From Cyanodermella asteris (taxonomy: Eukaryota > Ascomycota > Lecanoromycetes > Ostropales > Stictidaceae): 64,000 bases of DNA. The DNA is taken from assembly GCA_900618795.1 (NCBI GenBank), contig UYJD01000010.1, positions 212,275 to 276,274 of the forward strand, written 5' to 3'. This document shows positions 51,467 through 60,871 of the stretch, piece after piece (the stretch's first letter is position 1; the number at the start of each line of letters is the position of its first letter). A program made the translations under genes and the position numbers. Under the pieces are notes generated by a model that was given only the letters and a program-made list of their open reading frames with translations, searched no databases and was not told where the DNA came from.

Positions 51467-54400
51467 ATGGCGCCTCTTGTTGACGACCCGCAGATTAAGT
51501 CTGCGAGTCTACACACTCCTTTACCTACCTTCGGCCATGTCTACATCTGGCCTTTCCTGTTCGTTTGGCCGACTTTCGCCGCCTACTATTTTAGCGAAGA
51601 GCGATACAACAGATATATTGGCGGCCAAGAATGGACTTTTGTCTGGATGGCAGCCATCACCACACTCCAGTCGTTGTCATGGTTGGTCACAAAATGGAAT
51701 GTCAATATCGCGACAGTTTTCACCACGACTTCGGCCAAATCTGTCCCCACCGCATCCCTCATCAAAGTCATTCCGATAGAAAATTCCGGCGCCTCCGAGA
51801 TATGCAAGATAGAGCGGGATCCAAAGAGAGGGAAGCAGGACGTTTCGTTCCAATTTCAAAAGCGTCGATTCTTCTACAACCACGAGCGCGGTACCTTTGC
51901 CCCCCTTTCGTACCCCATCGACTCCGAACCCAAGCCCGCTCTCCGAACCTTCCAGGAGACGCGTGGTCTCAAGACGAAGCAACAGATCGATGACACCCAG
52001 CTCAACTATGGCGATAACAAGTTTGACATCCCTGTCCCTACATTCACAGAGCTCTTCCAGGAGCATGCTGTGGCTCCGTTCTTCGTTTTCCAGATTTTCT
52101 GCGTCGGCTTGTGGTTGTTGGACGAATATTGGTACTACTCGCTCTTCACACTGGTGATGCTTGTGGGTTTCGAGAGCACAGTTGTTTGGCAAAGGCAGAG
52201 GACACTGAATGAATTTCAAGGAATGAGCATCAAGCCCTACGAGATTTGGGTGCACCGCGCGAACAAGTGGGTCCAGATCACAAGCGACAAGCTCCTCCCC
52301 GGCGACCTGGTCTCTGTCAACCGAACCAAGGAAGACTCTGGTGTGGCATGCGACATGTTGTTGGTCGAGGGCACCGCCATTGTCAACGAAGCTATGCTTT
52401 CTGGCGAAAGTACCCCCCTGCTCAAGGATTCTGTTCAGCTACGCCCTGGCGACGCAAGGATCGAGCCAGAAGGTCTCGACAAGAATGCCTTCGTTTGGGG
52501 CGGTACCAAGGTCCTTCAAGTCACGCATGGTGTCGCTGCTGAGGAGGCGGAGTCGATCCCTGTCCTTGCTTCCGGTGTGCCTCCTCCACCAGACAATGGT
52601 GCCATGGCCGTGGTACTGAAGACTGGATTCGAAACAAACCAGGGCGGTCTCGTTCGTACGATGATATTCTCGACCGAGCGTGTCTCTGCCAACAACACCG
52701 AAGCTCTGTTCTTCATCCTGTTCCTGCTGATTTTCGCAATCGCCGCATCATGGTACGTCTGGGTCAAGGGTGTTGAGATGGATCGAAAGCGATCAAAACT
52801 ACTTCTCGACTGTGTTCTGATCGTCACGAGTGTGGTTCCCCCTGAACTGCCCATGGAGTTGAGTCTGGCCGTGAACAACAGTCTTGCCATTCTCAGCAGA
52901 TTCGCCATCTTTTGCACGGAGCCCTTCCGTATTCCCTTTGCCGGCCGTGTTGATGTTGCTTGCTTCGACAAGACTGGTACTCTGACCGGTGAGAACCTGG
53001 TGGTCGATGGTGTGGCTGGCCTAGGTCTCGGGACTGGCAAAGGAAAGATCGAGAAAGATGGAGCACACGTAGACATCGCCAAGGTCTCGGATGTCGGTCT
53101 CCAGACTACTCTTGTTCTTTCCACCGCACATGCATTGGTTCGACTTGATGAAGGCGACATTGTCGGAGACCCGATGGAGAAGGCAACCCTTACTTCTCTG
53201 GGTTGGTCTTTGGAGAAGAATGACACCCTTGTCAGCAAGATGAGCTCTGCAAACACTACTGGAGCTAGCGCAGGCGACATGGTTGCTATCAAGCGCCGCT
53301 TCCAGTTCTCATCTGCTTTGAAGCGTCAGTCTTCGGTTGCCACTATTCTGACCACCGACCGCGGTCTTGGACGTAAGACGAGGGGGACTTTCGCAGGGGT
53401 CAAGGGTGCACCTGAGACCATCCGATCTATGCTCACCACCGTCCCTCCAAACTACGAAGAGACATTCAAATACTTCACTCGCAACGGAGCTCGTGTTCTG
53501 GCACTTGCGTACAAATACCTGGCTACCGAGAGCGAGCTTGGACAGACTAGGATCAACAACCTTAAGCGTGAAGAGGTGGAGTGCGACCTGACATTTGCGG
53601 GCTTTCTCATCCTCCAGACTCCTCTCAAAGACGACGCCAAGAAATCTGTTCAGATGCTCAATGAAAGCAGTCATCGTGTGGTCATGATCACCGGAGACAA
53701 CCCGCTGACTGCGGTTCATGTCGCTCGCGAAGTCGAGATCGTTGACAGAGATACTTTGATCCTTGACGCCCCTGAGCACGACAAGTCTGGTCAATCGTTG
53801 GTCTGGCGAAGCGTCGACGACAAAGTCAGCATCGCCGTTGATCCGACCAAGCCCATCGATGCGGAGATTCTCAAGACAAAAGATTTGTGTGTCACCGGAT
53901 ATGCTTTGGCCAAGTTCAAAGGACAAGCTGCTTTCAAGCAACTGCTCAGACATGTCTGGGTGTATGCTCGTGTTTCTCCAAAGCAGAAGGAAGAAATTCT
54001 GATCGGTCTTCGAGACCTTGGCTATACAACGCTCATGGCTGGCGATGGCACCAACGATGTCGGCGCTCTCAAGCAGGCTCACATCGGTGTGGCTTTATTG
54101 AACGGAAGCCAAGATGACCTCAACAAGATCGCCGAGCACTTCCGTAACACGAAGATGAAGGAGATTTACCAGAAGCAGGTCGACTTGATGAAGAGATTCA
54201 ACCAGCCTCAGCCCCCAGTCCCTGTTCAGATCGCTCACTTGTACCCGCCCGGCCCTACCAATCCTCACTATCAGACTGCTATCGATCGTGAAGCGGCCAA
54301 GAAGGGTGGACAGACGCCAGCCGTTGCTGGTCAGCCTACGCCCAATGGTCAGATCACCAGCACCGCCCAGGCTGCCGGCGCGGTCGCAACCGCATCTCAA

Positions 54401-55381
54401 GGCGCTGGATCTAAGCAATCGCAAGGCCAGAAGAAGGCTGTCTCTGCCATGAAAAGCTTGACCGCAACAATGATGGAGAACGAGCTTGATGATTCGGAAC
54501 CACCGCAGATCAAGCTCGGCGATGCATCTATGGCGGCACCCTTCACAAGCAAACTCGCCAACGTCATTGCCATTCCCAACATCATCCGTCAAGGTCGTTG
54601 CACCCTCGTCGCTACCATCCAGATGTACAAGATCCTCGCTCTGAACTGTCTCATCAGCGCGTACAGCTTGAGTGTTCTGTACCTTGATGGTATTAAGTTC
54701 GGCGATGGCCAAGTGACCATTTCCGGCATGATGATGAGCGTCTGCTTTCTCTCAATCTCGCGCGCCAAGCCAGTCGAAGGTCTCTCCAAGGAACGTCCTC
54801 AACCTTACATCTTCAACATCTATATCATCGGCAGCATTCTCGGCCAATTTGCAATCCACATCGTCACGCTCATATACATCAGCCAATACGTCCAACGCAC
54901 CGAGCCCAAAGTCAAACTCTCCGACAACGACCTCGAACGCGAATTCGAGCCCAGCCTCCTCAACAGCGCCATCTACCTCCTGCAGCTCATCCAGCAAATC
55001 TCCACCTTCGCAATCAACTACCAGGGCCGCCCCTTCCGCGAATCCATCAGTGAGAACAAGGGCATGTACTGGGGTCTCGTGGGCGTCAGCTTGGTCGCCT
55101 TCAGCTGCAGCATGGAGCTGGTTCCCGAGCTGAACGAGAAGCTCAAGCTGGTCAAGTTTACGAGCGAGTTCAAGTGGACCATGACTGTGGTCATGGTGCT
55201 TGATTATGTCGGGTGCTGGATCATTGAGAAGGCGCTGAAGTGGGGTTTCAGTGATTTCAGACCGAAGGACATTGCAGTTAGGCGGACGGATCAGGTGGAG
55301 AGGGAGAATGAGAGGAAGCATGCGGAGTGGCTGGAGGAGCAGAAGCAGATAGAGATTCGACGGGGTGTCAGGAAGGCATAG
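51467..55381 (+). CDS. SPF1: P5A-type ATPase Spf1 (ER transmembrane-helix dislocase)
   Basis: A single exon of 1304 residues from ATG 51467. It shows the P-type hallmarks: the actuator loop MLSGESTPL, the P5-type PPELPME motif before the phosphorylation site, DKTGTLTGE with the phosphorylated Asp at residue 501, KGAPE in the nucleotide domain, and MAGDGTNDVGALKQA in the hinge. The P5A-typical N-terminal extra membrane helices are present (HVYIWPFLFVWPTFAAYY). An insertion of about 110 mostly disordered residues, rich in Ala/Gln/Gly, sits between the P domain and the last membrane helices (around 54180-54530). In yeast, Spf1 sits in the ER and removes mistargeted mitochondrial tail-anchored helices. 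Loss disturbs ER lipid and ion balance. Length and order agree with fungal Spf1 (about 1215 in yeast), slightly longer because of the insertion. Confidence 0.96.
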   Translation: MAPLVDDPQIKSASLHTPLPTFGHVYIWPFLFVWPTFAAYYFSEERYNRYIGGQEWTFVWMAAITTLQSLSWLVTKWNVNIATVFTTTSAKSVPTASLIKVIPIENSGASEICKIERDPKRGKQDVSFQFQKRRFFYNHERGTFAPLSYPIDSEPKPALRTFQETRGLKTKQQIDDTQLNYGDNKFDIPVPTFTELFQEHAVAPFFVFQIFCVGLWLLDEYWYYSLFTLVMLVGFESTVVWQRQRTLNEFQGMSIKPYEIWVHRANKWVQITSDKLLPGDLVSVNRTKEDSGVACDMLLVEGTAIVNEAMLSGESTPLLKDSVQLRPGDARIEPEGLDKNAFVWGGTKVLQVTHGVAAEEAESIPVLASGVPPPPDNGAMAVVLKTGFETNQGGLVRTMIFSTERVSANNTEALFFILFLLIFAIAASWYVWVKGVEMDRKRSKLLLDCVLIVTSVVPPELPMELSLAVNNSLAILSRFAIFCTEPFRIPFAGRVDVACFDKTGTLTGENLVVDGVAGLGLGTGKGKIEKDGAHVDIAKVSDVGLQTTLVLSTAHALVRLDEGDIVGDPMEKATLTSLGWSLEKNDTLVSKMSSANTTGASAGDMVAIKRRFQFSSALKRQSSVATILTTDRGLGRKTRGTFAGVKGAPETIRSMLTTVPPNYEETFKYFTRNGARVLALAYKYLATESELGQTRINNLKREEVECDLTFAGFLILQTPLKDDAKKSVQMLNESSHRVVMITGDNPLTAVHVAREVEIVDRDTLILDAPEHDKSGQSLVWRSVDDKVSIAVDPTKPIDAEILKTKDLCVTGYALAKFKGQAAFKQLLRHVWVYARVSPKQKEEILIGLRDLGYTTLMAGDGTNDVGALKQAHIGVALLNGSQDDLNKIAEHFRNTKMKEIYQKQVDLMKRFNQPQPPVPVQIAHLYPPGPTNPHYQTAIDREAAKKGGQTPAVAGQPTPNGQITSTAQAAGAVATASQGAGSKQSQGQKKAVSAMKSLTATMMENELDDSEPPQIKLGDASMAAPFTSKLANVIAIPNIIRQGRCTLVATIQMYKILALNCLISAYSLSVLYLDGIKFGDGQVTISGMMMSVCFLSISRAKPVEGLSKERPQPYIFNIYIIGSILGQFAIHIVTLIYISQYVQRTEPKVKLSDNDLEREFEPSLLNSAIYLLQLIQQISTFAINYQGRPFRESISENKGMYWGLVGVSLVAFSCSMELVPELNEKLKLVKFTSEFKWTMTVVMVLDYVGCWIIEKALKWGFSDFRPKDIAVRRTDQVERENERKHAEWLEEQKQIEIRRGVRKA

Positions 55382-55843
55382 ATGGAGGAATATAGATGTT
55401 GTTCAGATTATGGGAAGTGTATGAAATTGCATGGTAGAATTGGCAAATGATGCTCATCTCGATATTGCAAGAAGACCTTGAACAGGTAATAAATCAGAGC
55501 AGTGGATGTCGAAATCGTGGCGACACTGCTGATGTTTGCATCTTGTCGATGACATTAGAGCTGTAACTTGTGGGATCACTAGCTCCAAGTCCACCAAAGT
55601 CACAGCAGATCACATGTAGAGAGGGTACGATTTTTCTGAAGGCATGCGCGTTCATTCATCGTCGCAAGTGACGGCATCTATCTTGGTCGTCGCGACCATA
55701 TCTGTTCGTACAAGGGGTATTCTTAAATATTAAGCCTTCCAAAATCAAGCCATGCTGATCATTTCTCCACCATATTCCTGCACTCGCTACATCTTACTGC
55801 CAGAGACTCGCCATGCAAACTTCATGTCCTGCGTACGAGTCTT
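55382..55843. other. Convergent 3' intergenic region
   Basis: About 460 bases between SPF1 (plus) and the repeat protein (minus). AT-rich, consistent with two 3' untranslated regions. No gene is seen. Confidence 0.5.
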
Positions 55844-57034
55844 CTAATAGTTCGTACGGGTAGTCTGGTTCAAGCCCGCATTGCGCGATGCGTCCAGATC
55901 GCTATCCACACGCGGGTCGATCTTGTTCAAAAGGTTTGACGAGTGGGGTCCAGCGTTGGTCGAGCCATGGGTACCGCTGACTCCAGTGGTAGTGGTCGTG
56001 GTGGTCGTCGGGCCGGTAGCGTGGTGCGTGGTCTGGTTGAGGCCGGCGTTGCGCGAGCCATCCAGGTTGCTGTCCACACGCGGGTCGACCTTATTCAGAA
56101 GGTTCGAAGAGTGGGGACCGGCGTTGGTTGAGCCGTGGGTGGTTCCGCCAACTCCACCGACGCCAGTGCCCGTGGTGTGGTGGGTAGAACCAATGCCAGT
56201 ACCGGTTGTGTGGTGCTTACCTGTCGTGTGGGCGGTACCGATGCCAGTGCCGGTCGTGTGGCCAGTTGTGTGGCCAGTCGCGTGGGTGGTCTGGTTCAGA
56301 CCGGCGTTGCGTGAGCGGTCAAGGTCGGAGTCCACACGGGGATCGAGCTTGTTGAGGAGGTTGGAGTTGTGGGGTCCAGCGTTCGTTGAACCAGTTGTTC
56401 CACCGACACCAGTTCCAGTCGTCGAAGTGTGACCAGCAGTGTGGCCGGTAGTGTGCCCAGTGCGTGTAGTCTGGTTCAAACCAGCGTTACGGGAGCGGTC
56501 AAGGTCAGAGTCCACACGGGGATCGGCAGCGTTAGCGAAATTCGATGAATGAGGGCCAACGTTGGTGGAGCCGTGGGTAGTGCCAACATGTCCAGTACCG
56601 GTCGTGCCAGTAGAGCTGTAGCCAGCCGAGTGTGTGGTCTGGTTCAAGCCAGCGTTGCGGCTGCGGTCGAGATCAGAGCCAACGCGGGGGTCAAGTTTGT
56701 TGAGGAGATTTGAGTTGTGAGGTCCGGCGTTGGTGCTGCCTGCAGTCGAACCGACACCAGTGGCGCCTCCGGTTGTGTGCGTGGGATGAGTGGTACCAGT
56801 CGTATGCGTGGTGTGAGTGGTGCCAGTTGTGTGAGCTAGGTTGTGAGGGTGAGCACGGTTGTCCATGTCAGAGTCAACACGAGGGTCGGCAGCGTTGGCA
56901 ACACGGCTGGTGTGCGGACCAGCAGTTCCCTCAGGCACCGTTGAGCCAGCTGTGTGGGTAGTGGTGCCATCGTGATGCTTGGGAGCAGTGGCATCATGGA
57001 TGACCGCCTTGGCCTTGTTGATAAGTCCAGACAT
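55844..57034 (-). CDS. Hydrophilic six-repeat protein (GPHxSN-DPRVDSD repeats)
   Basis: A single exon of 396 residues from ATG 57034. After a short start (MSGLINKAKAVIHDATA) come six copies of a module built on GPHxSNLLNKxDPRVDSDLD, followed in five of them by a variant of SRNAGLNQTTH. They are joined by Thr/Gly/His linkers such as HTTGTG that vary in length. The first and third copies carry NAADPRVDSD in place of NKxDPRVDSD. It has no signal peptide, membrane segment or Cys. The composition is Gly/Thr/His/Asn/Asp-rich and very hydrophilic, like LEA or hydrophilin proteins. I have seen this motif in uncharacterised fungal proteins but know no function for it. A TATAAATA box lies about 140 bases upstream of the start, suggesting strong, regulated expression, perhaps under stress or during sporulation. 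That role is an inference. Confidence 0.85.
   Translation of the reverse strand: MSGLINKAKAVIHDATAPKHHDGTTTHTAGSTVPEGTAGPHTSRVANAADPRVDSDMDNRAHPHNLAHTTGTTHTTHTTGTTHPTHTTGGATGVGSTAGSTNAGPHNSNLLNKLDPRVGSDLDRSRNAGLNQTTHSAGYSSTGTTGTGHVGTTHGSTNVGPHSSNFANAADPRVDSDLDRSRNAGLNQTTRTGHTTGHTAGHTSTTGTGVGGTTGSTNAGPHNSNLLNKLDPRVDSDLDRSRNAGLNQTTHATGHTTGHTTGTGIGTAHTTGKHHTTGTGIGSTHHTTGTGVGGVGGTTHGSTNAGPHSSNLLNKVDPRVDSNLDGSRNAGLNQTTHHATGPTTTTTTTTGVSGTHGSTNAGPHSSNLLNKIDPRVDSDLDASRNAGLNQTTRTNY
55847..56920 (-). repeat. Six tandem coding repeats inside the hydrophilic protein gene
   Basis: Six GPHxSN/DPRVDSD modules with linkers of unequal length fill almost the whole gene. Some copies are nearly identical at the protein level (SNLLNKLDPRVDSDLDRS against SNLLNKVDPRVDSNLDGS), which suggests unequal crossing-over or slippage. 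Copy number is likely to vary between strains. Confidence 0.85.
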
Positions 57035-58523
57035 GATGGTGGTAATGTAACAATGTGGTTCAGTTTGGAGTTTCGAAGCAAGAGTGGTGTTTGATCACAG
57101 GGACAGAGTTGTGTGGTTGTGGAAGGTTGATGGAGGATGAGAAAGTTCAGGATATCAGGAAACGCAGATGGTATTTATAAACCAGGCAGACAATGGACAA
57201 ACATGCGTGAATCGACGGCAGCAGGCAGGCGATGACGAACTTGCTCGCATGGCACCTTCGATATCAACGATTGAATCAAGGCAGGTGCACGGATTTGACA
57301 GGATTGCCGGGCAGGCGTGTCGACGCCAAGTGAATATTGCTGCTAGCGACTCACGAATCTGAAATTCAACGCAGTCGCAGCGTTTGACGTCGGCAACGAC
57401 GATCAGTGGAGCAATCACGGCTTCCCCATGGCTCAGACTACCAGGTGAGCTCAGGTGACAGCGAAATGGCGTGAACATCCTCAAGACTGGCCTGTACAAA
57501 CATGGCAAAACCGGAGAGAAGGCCCCGAATGATACAATTTCCAATCATTCCAAGGGGAAACGGGCCGGCTGTGCATGCCTTTGCTTACCTTCAGGGAAGC
57601 ATCCTGGTCACGAATCCTTTGCATGACATGCTGGGGAGGCTCTGCATGAATACCAGGCTAACGATTAGCACGCGATAAGATGTCAAACCGGTTTCCGGGT
57701 GGGCGTTTATGACAGCTAACCTTATTTTCTTCGTGAATCCAGGTTGAGGTTCAGAACGCGTGAGATGACGACGAATGACGCGGTTTGAACCATGCCGCTG
57801 ACATAAGACGCTGCTGACATAATATCACGAGATCAGTGCCCAGTGCCGCCTCCTGGCTCACCTGGGCAGACACCTCCACAGGCACAACTCTTTGATTGTT
57901 TTTTATCTTCCCACAATCGACGAAAGGATAGAATGACATGTGGCGTTCAGCGAAGTATTCAGAAGTCTATCTTGGTCCATCATTGAATTTTGCAACGGCT
58001 GCTGAGCCATTCTCAATGCCGACAGCCGCAAGGTTGCTCATCATCCCCAGCGGGCAAATTTTGATATTGAACCTACACAAGAAGTCTGACAAATGCGCTC
58101 TGAGGTACTGCGTTCACGCGAGCTGGCATGCAGCCATATGGATTCGGCTGCAGTGTCAGAATGGATGTCGCATCACTCACGCTGTGGAAACGTGAATCGC
58201 ACTACTCTGGTGTTCGTGTTTCACATCGCCAACGAATCTGCGACGGCCTGTTGATTATTCTGTGAGGTGGAAGCTTGATACGCCATATACCAGGCAAGGA
58301 CGCTTGCTGTCGCGCCTTTGTTGCGGCACAATACAGTGTCTTTGAACATCTCTTGTCGCGTATTTCTCTCTTGACTTCTTGACACTGCTCTCATTTCTTT
58401 TCTTTCGCGGACCACTCTACTCTTCCACCGCGCGTCGACTTGCTCCGGCCCTTTCTTTCCTAAACTTCGTCCGGACGATTTTTGTGATACAATATCAAAC
58501 TATCGCACCTTTTCTTGACCACC
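57035..58523. other. Divergent intergenic region between the repeat protein and the secreted protein
   Basis: About 1.5 kb between two divergent start codons. Apart from the TATA box near 57172 and an AGGGG element at 57553-57557 (the stress-response element sequence known from yeast), I see nothing specific and no gene. Confidence 0.45.
57172..57179 (-). promoter_or_regulatory. TATA box of the six-repeat protein gene
   Basis: On the minus strand the sequence is TATAAATA, a perfect TATA element, about 140 bases upstream of the start codon at 57034. TATA-type promoters in fungi tend to belong to stress-induced or developmentally regulated genes. Confidence 0.5.
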
Positions 58524-59198
58524 ATGCTACTTTCTCTCTATTTGGGCGCATTGGCTGCGCTGGCCATCGCCGCCCCTGCTTCTCGGCACGCTGCCAGAGA
58601 CGGCAATGCGACTATCACGCTAGACCAGCTGATGCAGGTTGTGCCTAAGGCAGGATGTTGCAAGAGCGCTGCATTCCCCGACGAATGTATCACCGCCAAG
58701 AAAGTCGTCGATCCATTGAACAAGGTCTTTGCCGACTACAAAATCACCTCACCAGCGGAACAGGCGGCTATAATCAGTCTTCAAGCTCTGGAGTCCGGCG
58801 AATACCAGTACAAGAAGAACCATTTCCCGGAGCCGGGGCGGCCTGGACAAGGAACCCGCAACATGCAAATGCCGAATTTTAACCTCAAGTACGCTCAAAG
58901 CATTCCTGCCCTGAAGAGCCAGCTTGATCCTATCGTCGATGGTGCAGCCGATGGTAGCACTCTTAGCGACGACCAAAAGTCAAAGATGCTGGCTCTACTG
59001 AACACTAATGACGAATATTCTCTCGGATCTGCTGCCTGGTTCCTGACCACCCAGTGTACCCCGGCTGTGCGCTCTGCTCTTCAGAAGGGGACCGATGATG
59101 GCTGGAGCCAGTACATTACCACGTGCGTCTCGACCACGGTCACCGATGATCGCAAAGCGTACTGGACCAAGGCAAAGGCTGCTTTGAAGGTCACGTAA
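58524..59198 (+). CDS. Small secreted protein of unknown function
   Basis: A single exon of 224 residues from ATG 58524. The first 17 or so residues form a clear signal peptide (MLLSLYLGALAALAIAAPA with an Ala-x-Ala-type cleavage). The mature part is helical-looking with conserved-looking blocks: VPKAGCCKSAAFPDECITAK, AAIISLQALESGEYQYKKNH, FPEPGRPGQGTRNMQMPNFN, and a C-terminal part with SAAWFLTTQCTPAV and YITTCVSTTVTDDRKAYW. Five cysteines remain after cleavage (a CC pair and three single ones), so disulfides are probable. The pattern resembles a family of secreted fungal proteins that I cannot name. A lysozyme-like or other glycoside-hydrolase-like fold is possible but unproven. It could equally be an effector or wall protein. 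Confidence 0.82.
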   Translation: MLLSLYLGALAALAIAAPASRHAARDGNATITLDQLMQVVPKAGCCKSAAFPDECITAKKVVDPLNKVFADYKITSPAEQAAIISLQALESGEYQYKKNHFPEPGRPGQGTRNMQMPNFNLKYAQSIPALKSQLDPIVDGAADGSTLSDDQKSKMLALLNTNDEYSLGSAAWFLTTQCTPAVRSALQKGTDDGWSQYITTCVSTTVTDDRKAYWTKAKAALKVT

Positions 59199-59778
59199 GA
59201 GAATGTCCTTCACACCAAGATGGCGGGTGGTATGAGACACGCACGAAGCGCCTGAAGCAAGCTGGAACTTGCAATGCACGTCACATAAAAGCTTACGAAT
59301 TAGTCGAAATACCGATTGTCAAGACACACTTAACCTCTCTGGCTCGAATCAAGGGACGTTAATAATCGATACCGAGCCTCACGTGTGGATGGCTTGGTGG
59401 CTGTTGATCCGCATATTGAGTGATACCGTAGATATAGAAAGATTGAAATCTAACGCAACTCCAACTCATATAGGAAGTCAAAAATGGAGAACGTCGAGCA
59501 TATCAGTTTGACAGATTCTTGCGGAGCCAACCCCGCGACCCCCGCGCATACCTATAATTCATGGGAACCCCCGCGTGCATGTGTTGATTTTGGTCATTCG
59601 TGCATCAGCAAATTTTCCAAATTAATTCAGAACATTACTACTTCTTGCTGAAAGAAGTGCAGATAATCGTCCATAATTGTGCAACGACAGTACAAGCTCA
59701 CCGCTGCGGACTGAGGTGTGACCAAGAATCAATTCCCTCACCAAGGTTGAGCTTCGGCTCCGGCTCAAGGCTGTGAAC
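59199..59778. other. Intergenic, upstream of TMA20
   Basis: About 580 bases between two plus-strand genes. No coding signal, repeat or tRNA is seen. Confidence 0.5.
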
Positions 59779-60472
59779 ATGTTCAAGAAGGAGTTGGTCA
59801 CGCATTTTAGAAAGTTCCGGGCAGAGCTGACCAGTCTCAGGTTCAATGCAGGTGCGAAAACAAAGGTCAAGTCCTCGGTGCAGCGCGGCATCCGCAATAA
59901 AATCATCGAAACGTATCCAGCGCTCGAGGATCACATCGAGGAGATCATACCGAAGAAGGCACAGCTTGACTTGGTAAAGCTGTAAGACAGCCAGGTACCT
60001 CCAGCGCAATACTTCTCTGACCACTTCCAGACCTGACCGAGTATCACTATACTGCCTCGACTCAACACGTAAGTACGCGCATTGTGAGAAATGGAGCACG
60101 TGAGCTGATGAGATTACAGCTCTATTCTGGCAACACATGGACGATCCCATCATTCCACATCTGAAGATTGTTCACCAGTTCCCGCAATGCTTCCCTAGGA
60201 TCCGAATAGACAGAGGTGCAATCCGATTCGTTTTATCCGGGGCTTCCTTGATGGCACCGGGGCTGACGTCGGCGGGAGGCCGCTTACCGCCAGCGGAGCA
60301 TGAGCTGAAGGCAGGAGAGGTTGTGGCGGTCATGGCGGAAGGCAAAGAGGAGGCGTGTCTGATCGGTCAGTTGGTCATGGGGACAGAAGACATCAAATCA
60401 AAGAAGAAGGGGGTTGCTATCGAGAGCGGACACTTCCTCGGCGATGGCTTATGGAAGCTGGTGGTAGATTGA
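59779..60472 (+). CDS. TMA20: Tma20/MCT-1 PUA-domain translation factor
   Basis: Four exons: 59779-59792 (14 nt), 59841-59981, 60031-60068 (38 nt) and 60120-60472. The introns are 48, 49 and 51 nt. The result is 181 residues, the length of yeast Tma20. It reads MFKKEFNAGAKTKVKSSVQR, IIETYPALEDHIEEIIPKKA, LLWQHMDDPIIPHLKIVHQ-like sequence, and the PUA core PRIRIDRGAIRFVLSGASLM, APGLTSAGGRLPP, GEVVAVMAEGKEEACLIGQL, then IESGHFLGDGLWKLV. The protein acts with Tma22 to recycle 40S subunits after termination and in re-initiation. The first intron is a multiple of three with no stop, so an unspliced mRNA would give a version 16 residues longer. The length of homologues favours splicing. Confidence 0.92.
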
Positions 60473-60871
60473 GAACATACTCTCTGCATACCTGAAGTTA
60501 TTGCATCTGCACAGCGAAGTGAGCATGGTTTGGTGACCACACTGCTGAACTGGGTCAGGCAGGTCAGGAGCTTCAGAGCTGCATCTTTGAGGATTCTGAG
60601 CGTCACGAAGCCCACGAAGCGACGAACGAGGTTGGTCACCCATTCGTAGCATCATCCGGCTGCATATTGCGCATTAGCATCTGGAGCCTAGGCAATATTA
60701 ATCACGTTTGAACGCAATGCGATGCAATTGAAGTACTATCTGAGTTGCTATGCTTGCTGTTCGAAGTTACAGCGAACTGCCTGACGTAAGGAACGCGAAC
60801 AGCGGGACGGCAGCACACATCTCGTTCTCCGCAAGAGAGCTGCTCCTGCGAGATAATCCCCTGCCAACGCC
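60473..60871. other. Intergenic between TMA20 and RIC1
   Basis: About 400 bases between two plus-strand genes, holding the TMA20 3' end and RIC1 promoter. No gene is recognised. Confidence 0.5.
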
